A stretch of 64,000 bases of DNA from Pseudoalteromonas lipolytica (GCF_001306915.1 NZ_LJTC01000016.1:27526-91525), one strand, 5' to 3'. Shown: positions 49,032-58,735, counted from the first letter of the stretch. Program-made: numbers and translations. The notes: generated by a model from the sequence alone, not told the origin.

Positions 49032-50984
49032 ATGTCTAGATTAATCATAATTATATCTTGTTTGCTTACTAGCTTTATTAGTAATGCAAAACCAAAACCT
49101 TTACCAATTGAAACCTTCAGTAAAGCTAGCGAGTTTGGAAGTGTGAAGATTTCACCTACTGGTAAATACCTAGCCGTAATGACGCAGCCTAACGGCAAGA
49201 ATTCTTTAATGATTTTGGATACTGATACATTTAAGGTATTGCATGCGATAAACTTTCCAAAAAATGCTCAAGTCGGCAACTATTACTGGGTGAATGAAGA
49301 GCGTATTGTATTGGCTAAAGAGTATCTCAAGGGTTGGAAAGATCATCCTGAATACCATGGTGAGTTGTTTGGTGTAAACGCAGACGGCAGTCAAGGGGAG
49401 TATTTGGTTGGTTATCAAGGTGAAAGGCAAACTGGGACGAGAATTAAAAAGGCAACTCCTGTATTAGGGACCTCTTATGTGCTTGACCCATTGGTAGAAA
49501 ATAAGCGTAAAATGTTGGTTTTAACCATACCATGGACAGCTGCCAAAGAGCCTCACACGATTGTGTATGAAGTAGATGTCTATCGAGGGACAAGAAAAAA
49601 GATCACACGTTCACCTTCAAGAATGGCTAGTTTTCTGACTGATCATGAAGGCAACGTAAGAGTATCCGCCTCGACTGATGACTATATTAATCCAAAAATA
49701 TATATCCGCCCTAAATCTGGTGGTGAGTGGGAAGAGCTCAATTTAAAGGATATTACGTATAGTGATGTTGGGTTGCATGCTTTTGATAGCACGGATGAAT
49801 CTGCTTATGTGACGGCTTCTGTTAACGGAGAAGCTAAAGGGCTTTATAAGTTAAATCTTAAAACTAAACAATTTGATCTAATCCATAAAGAAAAAAGTGT
49901 TTCACCAAAGCAGGTGTGGGTGGATGAAGTATCAAAAGAACTTTTTGCTGTCGAGCATGAGTTAGGCTACCCAACCTATTCTTTTATAGATAATAACACT
50001 AAGAAAAGCCAGCAATTGAAGGCTCTTTTAAAAGTGCTTGAGGGTCAGCAGGTTCAATTAGTTAGCAGTACCGTAAATGGTGATAAGAGCGTCATTTTTG
50101 CCTCAAGTGACACTAATCCTGGCAGTTATTACTTATTTGATGCTAAAACTAATAATCTCGGTTTTCTATTCTCATCCAGAAGTTGGATTAAACCTAGTCA
50201 AATGGCGATTACAAAGCCTATCAATTTTACAGCACGTGATGGACTAGCTATCTACGGTTACTTAACTATTCCAAATAATGCTGAAGAAAAAAACTTACCA
50301 TTAGTAGTAATGCCGCATGGGGGTCCTCATGGTCCAAGAGATTGGTGGGGATATGACTCAACAGCTCAGCTTCTTGCGAGTAGAGGAATTGCTGTACTAA
50401 AGGTTAACTTTCGTGGCTCAGGTGGCTTTGGACGAAATTTTGAACGTGCTGGCCATCGCAAGTGGGGACAGGAAATACAATACGATATTATAGATGGTGT
50501 AAAATATCTTATTTCAAGCGGTATTGCTGATAAAGGTAACATTTGCATTATGGGGGCCAGCTTTGGTGGATATTCCGCGTTACAAAGTGCGATCTTGGAA
50601 CCTGATATGTTCCAGTGTGCGATTGGAGTTGTAGGTGTATATGATTTACCACTCATGTTTGATGAGGGAGATGTATCTGAGCGTGATAGCGGGCAACGTT
50701 TTCTAAAAGTGGTATTAGGCGAGGATGAAGAGCAACTAAAGCGTTTTTCACCAAGCTACAATATAGAAAAGTTAAAAGCTCCAGTATTAATTTTTCATGG
50801 TGGGGAAGATCGAAGGGCGCCTATCGAGCAAGCTGAGTCTTTAATTTCGGCTTTTAAAAAAGAGAATCATCCCTATATTTATGAGCTATTAGATGATGAA
50901 GGCCACGGTTTTTATAAAGAAGAGCACCGCACTCTTTACTATAAAAAAGTATTGGCTTTCTTAGATGAACATTTAAAGCTTTAA
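49032..50984 (+). CDS. Exported S9 family prolyl oligopeptidase
   Basis: A 650-residue exported serine peptidase of family S9 (acylaminoacyl-peptidase/dipeptidyl-peptidase-like branch). A Sec signal peptide (about 1-19, ending SNA) is followed by a beta-propeller-like region (about 30-370) and the hydrolase domain. The triad is Ser510 (GASFGGYSA), Asp593 (GGEDRRAP) and His625 (DEGHGF); HGGPHGP is the oxyanion-hole motif. AGGGA lies before the ATG. It is the second S9 enzyme of the window but differs from the oligopeptidase-B-like lipoprotein. Likely role: periplasmic breakdown of short peptides. Confidence 0.92.
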   Translation: MSRLIIIISCLLTSFISNAKPKPLPIETFSKASEFGSVKISPTGKYLAVMTQPNGKNSLMILDTDTFKVLHAINFPKNAQVGNYYWVNEERIVLAKEYLKGWKDHPEYHGELFGVNADGSQGEYLVGYQGERQTGTRIKKATPVLGTSYVLDPLVENKRKMLVLTIPWTAAKEPHTIVYEVDVYRGTRKKITRSPSRMASFLTDHEGNVRVSASTDDYINPKIYIRPKSGGEWEELNLKDITYSDVGLHAFDSTDESAYVTASVNGEAKGLYKLNLKTKQFDLIHKEKSVSPKQVWVDEVSKELFAVEHELGYPTYSFIDNNTKKSQQLKALLKVLEGQQVQLVSSTVNGDKSVIFASSDTNPGSYYLFDAKTNNLGFLFSSRSWIKPSQMAITKPINFTARDGLAIYGYLTIPNNAEEKNLPLVVMPHGGPHGPRDWWGYDSTAQLLASRGIAVLKVNFRGSGGFGRNFERAGHRKWGQEIQYDIIDGVKYLISSGIADKGNICIMGASFGGYSALQSAILEPDMFQCAIGVVGVYDLPLMFDEGDVSERDSGQRFLKVVLGEDEEQLKRFSPSYNIEKLKAPVLIFHGGEDRRAPIEQAESLISAFKKENHPYIYELLDDEGHGFYKEEHRTLYYKKVLAFLDEHLKL

Positions 50985-51295
50985 AAGAAAAGTGCCGGCG
51001 AGCAAGCTCGCCGGCAAGGATTTAGCACGGGAACGTAAGCGTGCTAGTGTGCAAGGTCTTCCTTTAAGTTGTACAAACTCAAAAGATGATTCGTTCATTA
51101 AGCAATGAAGCCTAGTTGCAATTTAAAACAGAGCAGGAGAGTGACTCTGTTATTGCTAATAAGCATTTATAAAACCAACAAAGTAATATAAATACTGCGC
51201 TATACAAAAATGTTATAACATAACAAAATTAAAGTAAATAGCGAGAGTCATATTATTAGGCTGGTTTCTTCTGCGTGATATTTATGGGTAACAGA
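50985..51295. other. Intergenic region with two adjacent perfect hairpins
   Basis: This 311-base gap holds no reading frame I can support. Right after the S9 peptidase stop, TGCCGGCGAGC pairs with GCTCGCCGGCA over an AA loop (50993-51016), and TAGCACG pairs with CGTGCTA (51023-51046). The first is very GC-rich against AT-rich flanks and lacks a T run, so it is not a standard intrinsic terminator. A weaker ACAGAG/CTCTGT pairing lies near 51129-51151. The structures could be a repeat element, an mRNA 3' protector or part of a structured RNA. Confidence 0.6.
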
Positions 51296-52252
51296 TTATT
51301 GAGTATTCAACTTACTACAATCGTAACTCAAGCATAGCTCTGCGAGCTCAACCTTTGCTTTAGGATTCCCTTGTAAGGTGGCTTTGTTGAGCCAGTAAGC
51401 TGCTTTTTCGTTATTCACATTTGTCCCTTGGCCATCGCGATACATCTGACCCAAGTTTAATTGCCCCCATGAATAACCATCTTCCGCAGACAGGGTAAAA
51501 CTTTTCAACGCTTCCTCGTATAAGCCATCTTTGAAGTAAGTGATCCCCTCCTGATTATGCTTATCGAGCTTAACGCCCGTATATAAAGGCTTAGGTCTAG
51601 GCGGGTGCATAACAAAACCACCAAATAAACTATAAAGCTCAGGTCGCATAATCTTATATATGCTGCCTTCATCATAAAGCTGCTGTATTTGTGATTTACT
51701 GAAAGTCAGGGTTTTACTAGAAAAGTAATCATCTTGAACTAGCATGCTGGTTCGCATCGCAATCTCGATGTCTTTATTGTACTTGTAAGTGTAGTTAGCA
51801 ACTCTAAAAGTCATGTTCTTGTCATCCAACTCAACGAGCTGAGCTACTTTTAGGTTGTTAATACGTTTTGGTTTGCCAGTAAATTTATCCGAATATACAA
51901 AATAGGTATCAAACAACTTTGGCTCGTTTAGGTAAGTTTGCTCGTTCTCAGTTTGTTCATTCGCCCCGATTAATGCTTTTACTAATAGGTAAACGATGAT
52001 GAATAGGCCAATAAAGTACTTTATAAACGACGCTAACTCTAAGGCGGGCAATGAATACCAAGGTGCAGGAGTAACATAGCCACAGTCATCACATTGTCTT
52101 TGATAATTAATAGAAAGTGGCATGATGGGCAAAATAGTAAAGCGCAAAACTTTACTGTGATTGCTTAAAGAATAATGTTCACTATGGCAATGTGGACACG
52201 TTTTTTGTTTTTTATAAAAAACATCAGCGGGTGCGGTATTAAATAGAAGCAT
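51296..52252 (-). CDS. Zinc-ribbon, single-pass membrane protein with Sel1-like repeats
   Basis: A 318-residue protein of unusual build. The N-terminus has a four-cysteine zinc ribbon (Cys19, Cys22, Cys54, Cys57), followed by one membrane helix (about 76-95). A middle domain of about 110 residues has no family that I recognise. The C-terminus (about 235-310) has Sel1/TPR-like repeats (GLYEEALKSFTLSAEDGYSWGQLNLGQMYRDGQG and NEKAAYWLNKATLQGNPKAKVELAEL). The topology places the ribbon in the cytosol and the repeats in the periplasm if the positive-inside rule holds. AGGAAG precedes the ATG. Function unknown. Confidence 0.8.
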   Translation of the reverse strand: MLLFNTAPADVFYKKQKTCPHCHSEHYSLSNHSKVLRFTILPIMPLSINYQRQCDDCGYVTPAPWYSLPALELASFIKYFIGLFIIVYLLVKALIGANEQTENEQTYLNEPKLFDTYFVYSDKFTGKPKRINNLKVAQLVELDDKNMTFRVANYTYKYNKDIEIAMRTSMLVQDDYFSSKTLTFSKSQIQQLYDEGSIYKIMRPELYSLFGGFVMHPPRPKPLYTGVKLDKHNQEGITYFKDGLYEEALKSFTLSAEDGYSWGQLNLGQMYRDGQGTNVNNEKAAYWLNKATLQGNPKAKVELAELCLSYDCSKLNTQ

Positions 52253-52439
52253 CGTTTCTTCCTGAATATTGCTATCAATAAACTAGAACAAATGCAGAGA
52301 GTTAGAAAGCACCAAACTGTAAGCAAATATGAATTAAATATGCTGAACAATGTTTTCGTTTAGAGAAACAGCACATTCTCTGCTATGATCCACAGCATCT
52401 TCGAGGATGTCCCTCAATTATCAAGTTTGGAATATTACT

Positions 52440-53828
52440 GTGACCGCTACTGCTTTTTCATCTTTGGCTTTGCCGCAAGAGTTAACCGATAACTTATCAA
52501 CTTTAGGTTATACGCAAATGACGCCTGTGCAAGCGCAAAGCTTGCCAGTGATCTTGCAAGGCAAAGATATTATTGCCCAAGCTAAAACCGGGTCGGGTAA
52601 AACGGCTGCATTTAGTCTAGGTGTGCTGGCTAAGTTAAATGTGAAACGCTTTCGTATTCAGTCTCTCATTTTATGTCCAACCCGAGAATTAGCAGAGCAG
52701 GTAGCGGAAGAAGTTCGTAAGCTAGCCCGTGGTATTCATAACATTAAAGTTTTAACCTTATGTGGCGGTGTGTCTATTGGTCCACAAATTGGCTCATTAG
52801 AGCATGGTGCGCATATCATTGTTGGCACGCCAGGTCGTGTTGATGACCATATTCGCAAAGGCACATTGCGCTTAAATGATGTTGAAACCTTGGTGTTAGA
52901 TGAAGCTGATCAAATGCTAGATATGGGTTTCCAAGATACCCTTGATGCTATTGTTGAGAGTATTCCAAATCAACGCCAAACATTATTGTTTAGTGCGACT
53001 TATCCAAAATCAATTGCTGCGATAGCTGAGCGAGTGCTTAGCAATCCAGAAATGATTAAGGTTGAAGAAGAGCAAACAAAAAGCACCATAAAGCAATACT
53101 TTTATAAACTAGATAATAATAAACAGCGCTTTAATACATTGAAGCTGTTGTTATTAAAGTTCCAGCCAGAAAGCTGTGTGGTTTTTTGTAACACCAAGGT
53201 TGAAACTCAACAGATTTGTGATGACCTTTATGCTGAAGGGTTTAGTGCGGTTGCCTTACACGGTGATTTAGATCAACGTGAACGTGAGCGCACTTTAATT
53301 CGCTTTGCTAATAAAAGTGCCTGTATTCTGGTTGCAACGGATGTTGCTGCGCGTGGCTTAGATATCAACGATATGGACATGGTAGTGAACTACCACCTCG
53401 CGCATGACCCTCAAACCCATGTACACCGTGTTGGTCGTACTGGTCGAGCAGGTAAAAAGGGTATTGCATGTTCTATTTATGGTGAAGCAGAGCAATTTAA
53501 AGTGGCACAAATTGGCGACCACTATGAGCGCGACTTTGACCCTGAACCAATTCCGCCATTTAGCTTGCTCGAAAAGCCTGCTTATAAGCCAACCATGGCG
53601 ACAATTATGATTGATGCTGGCAAGAAGCAAAAAATTCGTGCCGGTGATATTTTAGGTGCATTAACTGGTAAAGAGGGAATTGCCGGTCATCAGGTAGGTA
53701 AAATTAACGTACTTGATAATGTGGCCTTTATTGCTGTTGAGCGAGCAGCTGCAAAACCTGCATTACGCAAATTGACCGAAGGTAATATTAAAAAGCGCAA
53801 GATCCGTGCGCGACGTTTGAGTCGGTAA
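52440..53828 (+). CDS. dbpA: ATP-dependent RNA helicase DbpA
   Basis: DbpA is a DEAD-box helicase that works on hairpin 92 of 23S rRNA during 50S assembly. The protein has the Q motif (MTPVQAQSLP), Walker A AKTGSGKT, PTRELAEQ, DEAD in LVLDEADQMLDMGF, SAT, and HRVGRTGRAGKKG. The C-terminal RNA-binding domain (about 395-463: TIMIDAGKKQKIRAGDILGALTG...IGKINVLD-type with GHQVGKINVLDNVAFIAV) is the mark of DbpA. The frame begins at ATG 52407, but GAGG abuts that codon; the family start fits GTG 52440 (VTATAFSSLALP), eight bases after GGA, giving 462 residues. I chose the GTG with moderate certainty. Confidence 0.93.
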   Translation: MTATAFSSLALPQELTDNLSTLGYTQMTPVQAQSLPVILQGKDIIAQAKTGSGKTAAFSLGVLAKLNVKRFRIQSLILCPTRELAEQVAEEVRKLARGIHNIKVLTLCGGVSIGPQIGSLEHGAHIIVGTPGRVDDHIRKGTLRLNDVETLVLDEADQMLDMGFQDTLDAIVESIPNQRQTLLFSATYPKSIAAIAERVLSNPEMIKVEEEQTKSTIKQYFYKLDNNKQRFNTLKLLLLKFQPESCVVFCNTKVETQQICDDLYAEGFSAVALHGDLDQRERERTLIRFANKSACILVATDVAARGLDINDMDMVVNYHLAHDPQTHVHRVGRTGRAGKKGIACSIYGEAEQFKVAQIGDHYERDFDPEPIPPFSLLEKPAYKPTMATIMIDAGKKQKIRAGDILGALTGKEGIAGHQVGKINVLDNVAFIAVERAAAKPALRKLTEGNIKKRKIRARRLSR

Positions 53829-53837
53829 TCTGGTTAA

Positions 53838-54419
53838 TTATGAGCAGCTAGCTTTAAGTTGCTCATATTCGAGTTGTATTCTCTTAAACTCAATTGCACA
53901 GCCTTGGCGGTCTGGGTGGTGTTTTAGCGCCAGTTGTCGCCAACGCTTTTGTAACTGTTTTTCCGAAAAATCAGTAGGTAGCTGCCACGCCTGTTGTAAT
54001 TGTATTAGCTGCTGCTGAGGTAATGAGTGAATCCCCTTCTTTGTGCTAAATGAAGAAAAGCGCTGCCAAAAATCAGTTAACAACGCATCAATTTCATCGC
54101 TTGTTGTATCAAAGTTTTGCCAATCTAAATAATAACCCCGTAGCGGGTCATGACTTTCTAATGCGTTACTTGTTTGCTTACTAATAAGTTCAATATGTAA
54201 AGAGGCAATCTCTAGCTGTTGCTCTGGCGCAAGTTGTGCTTGCAGTTGATACAAGCCATTCATAACTAAAAAGTTGCGTTTAAACAGATCTTTTTGTGGG
54301 TCTGCGTCTAATGATTCTATTTTTCCAGATTCACTAAGTGCGCTGGCAAGCGTATGAACCTTCCAAACAGGCTGTTCCAAAAGGAGGTAAAAAATCTCAT
54401 CAATCAGTGGGTTAACCAT
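53838..54419 (-). CDS. DnaJ-related domain protein with C-terminal J domain
   Basis: A 193-residue protein. The first about 130 residues match the DNAJ_related domain (NPLIDEIFYLLLEQPVWKVHTLASAL... FKRNFLVMNGLYQLQ), and the last about 60 form a J domain with the essential HPD in LALKHHPDRQG. It should stimulate a DnaK-type chaperone; the N-terminal part may choose the client. No zinc finger or Gly/Phe region is present. The frame opens at TTG (54428), but ATG 54419 is the better start. It converges on dbpA, 9 bases away. Confidence 0.88.
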   Translation of the reverse strand: MVNPLIDEIFYLLLEQPVWKVHTLASALSESGKIESLDADPQKDLFKRNFLVMNGLYQLQAQLAPEQQLEIASLHIELISKQTSNALESHDPLRGYYLDWQNFDTTSDEIDALLTDFWQRFSSFSTKKGIHSLPQQQLIQLQQAWQLPTDFSEKQLQKRWRQLALKHHPDRQGCAIEFKRIQLEYEQLKASCS

Positions 54420-54566
54420 TGTTCGCAAGCCTGACTTTGGTGTAATCTAAATGTGTGTACGCTATCACAGCTAAACAATTGAAACTACAAAGTTGCTCTG
54501 AGATAAATATTTAGCATTATAAAATTAGCATAAAAAGCCAAGTATAAGATTAGGGATATTAAATAT

Positions 54567-57398
54567 ATGCTCGCACCTACACGTTTAAGCATACTTTGTT
54601 CAGCGTTTTTTTGCTGTTTTTTCGTTATGCCCTTCAATTTGGCTGCAAATTCATTATTTGAGCAATTCACACAACAAGAACAGTGGGAAGATAAGCATCA
54701 ACTAGGGTTACAGTTAATTTCACAAGGTTCACTGAGTAATGAGCAAACTCTTGATGTTTATATGCAATTAGCCGATTTAGCATTAGAGAAAGACTTATTT
54801 TCTAAAGCAATTGAAAATTACCAAAAAGTTGAGTTATCTACATCATTTGATACCAATCCGGAGCGTTTCTTTCGTGCAATAAAAATGCAAGGAGTGACCT
54901 ACTATTATCAAGGTTTGATGCAACAGGCGCTAATAGCGTACTTAAAAGCGATACCTTTTGCTGAAAAAATGCCTGACCCACTAGCTAAAGCCAATTTAAT
55001 GAGCAATATTGGTCTCGCTTATTTTGATATGTTTAATTTGAATCAAGCTTTAAATTACTACAAACAGGCCAAAGATATTTATGAGCAACATGGTAGTGAG
55101 CAAGATAAAGCTGATATTTTGCATAACATTGCCGGAATATATATTCGACTTTCAAGTTACGAAGTTGCTCTTGAAATGTACAGAGAAACATTAAATATAT
55201 TCCAAAGTTTAGGTGATATGGATGGTGTCGCTCAATCCTATGGAAATATGGGGGTAGCTTATTCTGAGCTTGGGCAGTATCAACTCTCTTTGCATTATTA
55301 TCAGCGTGCTTTGCGCTATTATCAAGAAACAAATAACGCCTATTTCTTGTCTTCTCGCCATGGCAACATTGCTAATGTTTATTTGCGCACGGGTGATTTA
55401 GAGCTTGCCTTAAGCCATGCCGAAAAAGCAATTGAGTTTGCAAAAAAAATTGACAACAAAGCCTTAGAGTTGGCCGGCGTGTTGTCACAAGCAAAAATTG
55501 AATTGTTACAGAATAAATTAACAAAAGCTGAATCCACTTTAACTACTTCAGTACAGATGGCAAAGGAGTACAAAGACGATTTACGTGTTCAAGATGGTAT
55601 GGGAATGATGGCTTTAATTAAAGCAGGTCAAGGTGATTTTGCTACAGCCGTTGCGAATTTTGATAAGTTTGTTCGTTCATTTAACTCTGTTCAAAATGCC
55701 AAATTATTAAAGTCGATGGGAGAGTTACAAAGCCAGATACAAGCAACTCAGCTCAATCAAGAAATAATCGAACTAAAGCAACGTCAACAAGTACAAGATC
55801 TCGAAATGTCCAAACAACGACAGTTGGGCATTATGCTATTCATCTTATTCGTTATGCTGGTGGTAACAGGTATTACTGTATACCGTCGTAGTATTGAAAA
55901 AGGCGCTAAAGAGCAGCTTTCTTTAATGGTGGCAAAACGAACAAAAGAACTTGAAGAAACAGCAGAAAAATTGCGCAGAGCTAACGAAATAAAGAGTCAA
56001 TTTTTAGCAAATATTAGTCACGAAATTCGTACGCCGCTAACTGCAATTTTAGGGCAAACAGATAATTTAATTAATGGTTATTATAAACCAGAGCACTTAA
56101 ATGATGAACTTGCTGTTATCCAAAAACAAAGTGATCATTTAAAAGAGCTAATAAATGACGTGCTAGATATCAGTAAAATTGAAGCTAACAAGCTAGAGCT
56201 TAGCCTAAAAGAGGGGGATTTAGTTCGGTTGCTTACAGATGTCCATTCTATGCTTAGTGGTCAGGCTAAAGATAAAGGGTTGAACTTTGCATTTCATAAT
56301 GAACTTGGTGAGCAATATTATAGCTTGCTCGACTTTACCCGCATTAAACAAATCCTTATTAACCTGTGTGCAAATGCAATTAAGTTTACAAACCAAGGCG
56401 AAGTCGAGTTAAAGGTTTCGCGTGTTGAGCAAGGTGTGTGGTTTTATGTTACCGACACTGGTATTGGCATGAATGCCGAGCAACTGAAGCAAATATTTGA
56501 CTGCTTTAGCCAAGGTGACAATAGTATTAGTCGCCGTTTCGGTGGTACTGGACTTGGATTAAGTTTATCGCAACAGCTTGCAATGATGATGGGTGGTTAT
56601 ATAAGTGTTGAAAGTGAGCTGAACCAAGGTAGCGTGTTCTCATTTTACTTACCTTGTAAAGAGTATATACCAAGCTCTGACATCATTGAGCCTGCAAAAC
56701 TCGAACAACATGCTGCCAATGGCTTATCTGGCAAAGTGCTGCTAGCTGAAGATCATCCAGATAACCGCCGTTTAATTTCTCGCTATTTAGAATCTATGGG
56801 ACTTGAGGTGATTGCTGTAGAAAATGGTGAGCAAGCCGTTGAGCAGTGTTTAAAGGAGTTTCCCGATGTCGTGTTGCTTGATATTCAGATGCCAGTGCTT
56901 GATGGTTTAAGTGCGCTTAAACTATTACATGAATGTGGGTTTACACAGCCTGTATATGCGTTAACGGCTAATGCTATTAGTCACGAAATCGACGGTTATC
57001 TTCAAGCGGGATTTACAGGTTATCTTGCTAAGCCAATTGATAAAAAGGTGTTTTACACGCAACTTGCTAAGCATTGTAAGAAGGACGCCGTTACAATTAA
57101 GTCTCAGCATGATATGAGCGACTTAGTCGCTAGTTTTATTGCAAGTTTCGAGCACGAAAGCGCCTTAATACAACAACACTTTGCTGCTGATAAATACTTC
57201 GATTTGCAGCAGGATGCGCACCGCATTGGTGGTGCTGCAAAAATGTTTGCGTTAGATGAGGTGGCAGTGAGTGCAATGGCGCTTGAGTCTGCACTAAAAC
57301 AGCAAAAATTATCAGACTTAACTAGCCTAGTTGCTCAGTTGCTTGAGCAGCTACATTGTGCTGCTGTAAGTCAAAATAACTCAATCTCTCCATCTTGA
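54567..57398 (+). CDS. Periplasmic-TPR hybrid histidine kinase with receiver and HPt domains
   Basis: A 943-residue membrane hybrid kinase. A signal peptide (about 1-27) is followed by tetratricopeptide repeats (about 50-390; MSNIGLAYFDMFNLNQALNYYKQAKDIY and similar), which lie in the periplasm. A coiled coil (about 390-415) leads to one membrane helix (about 417-437), then HisKA with His485 (ISHEIRTPLTA), HATPase_c (GGTGLGLSL), a receiver with Asp772 (VVLLDIQMPVLDG) and a C-terminal HPt-like domain with His885 (DAHRIGGAAKMF). It therefore carries a full phosphorelay short of the final regulator. The ligand is unknown. Its last 28 bases overlap the converging chemoreceptor gene. Confidence 0.93.
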   Translation: MLAPTRLSILCSAFFCCFFVMPFNLAANSLFEQFTQQEQWEDKHQLGLQLISQGSLSNEQTLDVYMQLADLALEKDLFSKAIENYQKVELSTSFDTNPERFFRAIKMQGVTYYYQGLMQQALIAYLKAIPFAEKMPDPLAKANLMSNIGLAYFDMFNLNQALNYYKQAKDIYEQHGSEQDKADILHNIAGIYIRLSSYEVALEMYRETLNIFQSLGDMDGVAQSYGNMGVAYSELGQYQLSLHYYQRALRYYQETNNAYFLSSRHGNIANVYLRTGDLELALSHAEKAIEFAKKIDNKALELAGVLSQAKIELLQNKLTKAESTLTTSVQMAKEYKDDLRVQDGMGMMALIKAGQGDFATAVANFDKFVRSFNSVQNAKLLKSMGELQSQIQATQLNQEIIELKQRQQVQDLEMSKQRQLGIMLFILFVMLVVTGITVYRRSIEKGAKEQLSLMVAKRTKELEETAEKLRRANEIKSQFLANISHEIRTPLTAILGQTDNLINGYYKPEHLNDELAVIQKQSDHLKELINDVLDISKIEANKLELSLKEGDLVRLLTDVHSMLSGQAKDKGLNFAFHNELGEQYYSLLDFTRIKQILINLCANAIKFTNQGEVELKVSRVEQGVWFYVTDTGIGMNAEQLKQIFDCFSQGDNSISRRFGGTGLGLSLSQQLAMMMGGYISVESELNQGSVFSFYLPCKEYIPSSDIIEPAKLEQHAANGLSGKVLLAEDHPDNRRLISRYLESMGLEVIAVENGEQAVEQCLKEFPDVVLLDIQMPVLDGLSALKLLHECGFTQPVYALTANAISHEIDGYLQAGFTGYLAKPIDKKVFYTQLAKHCKKDAVTIKSQHDMSDLVASFIASFEHESALIQQHFAADKYFDLQQDAHRIGGAAKMFALDEVAVSAMALESALKQQKLSDLTSLVAQLLEQLHCAAVSQNNSISPS

Positions 57399-58621
57399 TG
57401 ATTTTTAGAAGAGTCGCTAGTTTGGATACGATCGCGATTTATACGCTGATTAGTATCGATATCTGGGTGAGCAATATGAAACAAAGACAGTTTGTCATCT
57501 ATAGCGTGAGCTAAGCTAACTAAATCCTTACTGGACACAGCTTGAATTTGCGAACTTGAAAGTGCGTCTGAGTTTAATTCTACCATTGAATCAATACTAG
57601 CCTGGGCTTCGTCAGACATAGTACTTTGTATTGCGACTTGCTCATGAACGCCCTCTGAGTAGTTGCTGATAGCTAACATAGCCTGCTCTATTTTATTTGT
57701 TTCTTTTGTCGTTGCATCAGATAACTGTACTGTATTTTCAGCTTCCTTGAGAGCTGTTTGCATCAGTTGATTTGCAAGTTTGGTGCTGTGTTGAATTTTA
57801 GCTACCATTTCACGCACTTCTTGGGTCGATTTACTCGTTCGTGCAGCTAAGTTTCTTACTTCATCTGCGACAACTGCAAAGCCTCGACCTTGCTCACCAG
57901 CGCGGGCTGCTTCAATTGCCGCGTTTAATGCCAAGAGGTTGGTTTGATCTGCGATGCCATTTATTACATCAATAATTGAGCCTATGGCATCACTGTCTTG
58001 TTTAAGTAATAAAATTTGTTCGCTTGTGAGATTTATATTATCAGCAAGTTTAATAAGGCTTGCTTGGCTTTTATCTGAATCAGAACGAGTTTGTTGAACT
58101 GATTCTGTCGCAGCCAAAACCGATTGAAAGATTTCTTTCAAGCTATGATCAAGCTTTCTTGACACTTCAATCGTTCGATTTATTGTATTGGCTAAATCAA
58201 TTCCATGTGCATTTTGTATTGTGGCTTTCTGAGTCATTGAGGCATAGGTGTCTCGCAGAGCATCTGCCATAGGAAGAAGCCGCGCAGATGAAGCTGAAAC
58301 TTCACTAAGTAAATGCTCGACCATGGTTAGACTTGCATTTAAAGCGTGACAGACCTCAGGTAATTGGCTGTCACTTTCATTAAACCGAAAAGTGAAGTCG
58401 ATGCCATCTTTCGTTGTTATACAAGATACAAAATATTTAAGGTAGTCCTTTTGTTTGTCATTATCTTTATGTAGATAAATGATTAATAGCGACCAAGGAA
58501 TGACTGAAACTAAGCCAAAAATGACTATTTCTTTCATAGATGAGTTGAAAATGATAAAGCTGGTAATACTGCCAATTAAGCTAACTACAAATAGAATAAT
58601 TGCAATTTTTAAATGCGACAT
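57371..58621 (-). CDS. Methyl-accepting chemotaxis protein, HAMP-less
   Basis: A 416-residue chemoreceptor. Two membrane helices lie close together near the N-terminus (about 5-24 and 30-48) with only a few residues between them, so there is no periplasmic ligand-binding domain. No clear HAMP domain follows. The cytoplasmic signalling domain (about 120-395) contains the highly conserved hairpin tip INGIADQTNLLALNAAIEAARAGEQGRGFAVVADEVRNLAART, which binds CheA and CheW. Sensing must be through the membrane or the cytosol. AAGGA precedes the ATG. Its 3' end overlaps the hybrid kinase gene by 28 bases in opposite orientation. Confidence 0.93.
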   Translation of the reverse strand: MSHLKIAIILFVVSLIGSITSFIIFNSSMKEIVIFGLVSVIPWSLLIIYLHKDNDKQKDYLKYFVSCITTKDGIDFTFRFNESDSQLPEVCHALNASLTMVEHLLSEVSASSARLLPMADALRDTYASMTQKATIQNAHGIDLANTINRTIEVSRKLDHSLKEIFQSVLAATESVQQTRSDSDKSQASLIKLADNINLTSEQILLLKQDSDAIGSIIDVINGIADQTNLLALNAAIEAARAGEQGRGFAVVADEVRNLAARTSKSTQEVREMVAKIQHSTKLANQLMQTALKEAENTVQLSDATTKETNKIEQAMLAISNYSEGVHEQVAIQSTMSDEAQASIDSMVELNSDALSSSQIQAVSSKDLVSLAHAIDDKLSLFHIAHPDIDTNQRINRDRIQTSDSSKNHQDGEIELF

Positions 58622-58735
58622 AGAGGATCCTTACCTTTATATCTAATCATTTATAGAACAATTATTCTTCAAATACCAATAAACTTATTCTGAAAAAGTA
58701 TAACTTTTAAAGTGTTATGTGCTTAGTTTTAGGCA

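Noticed and set aside
52407..52439. Upstream ATG of dbpA as the true start
   Set aside because: GAGG touches this ATG with no spacer and the extra residues do not resemble DbpA; the GTG at 52440 fits the family better.
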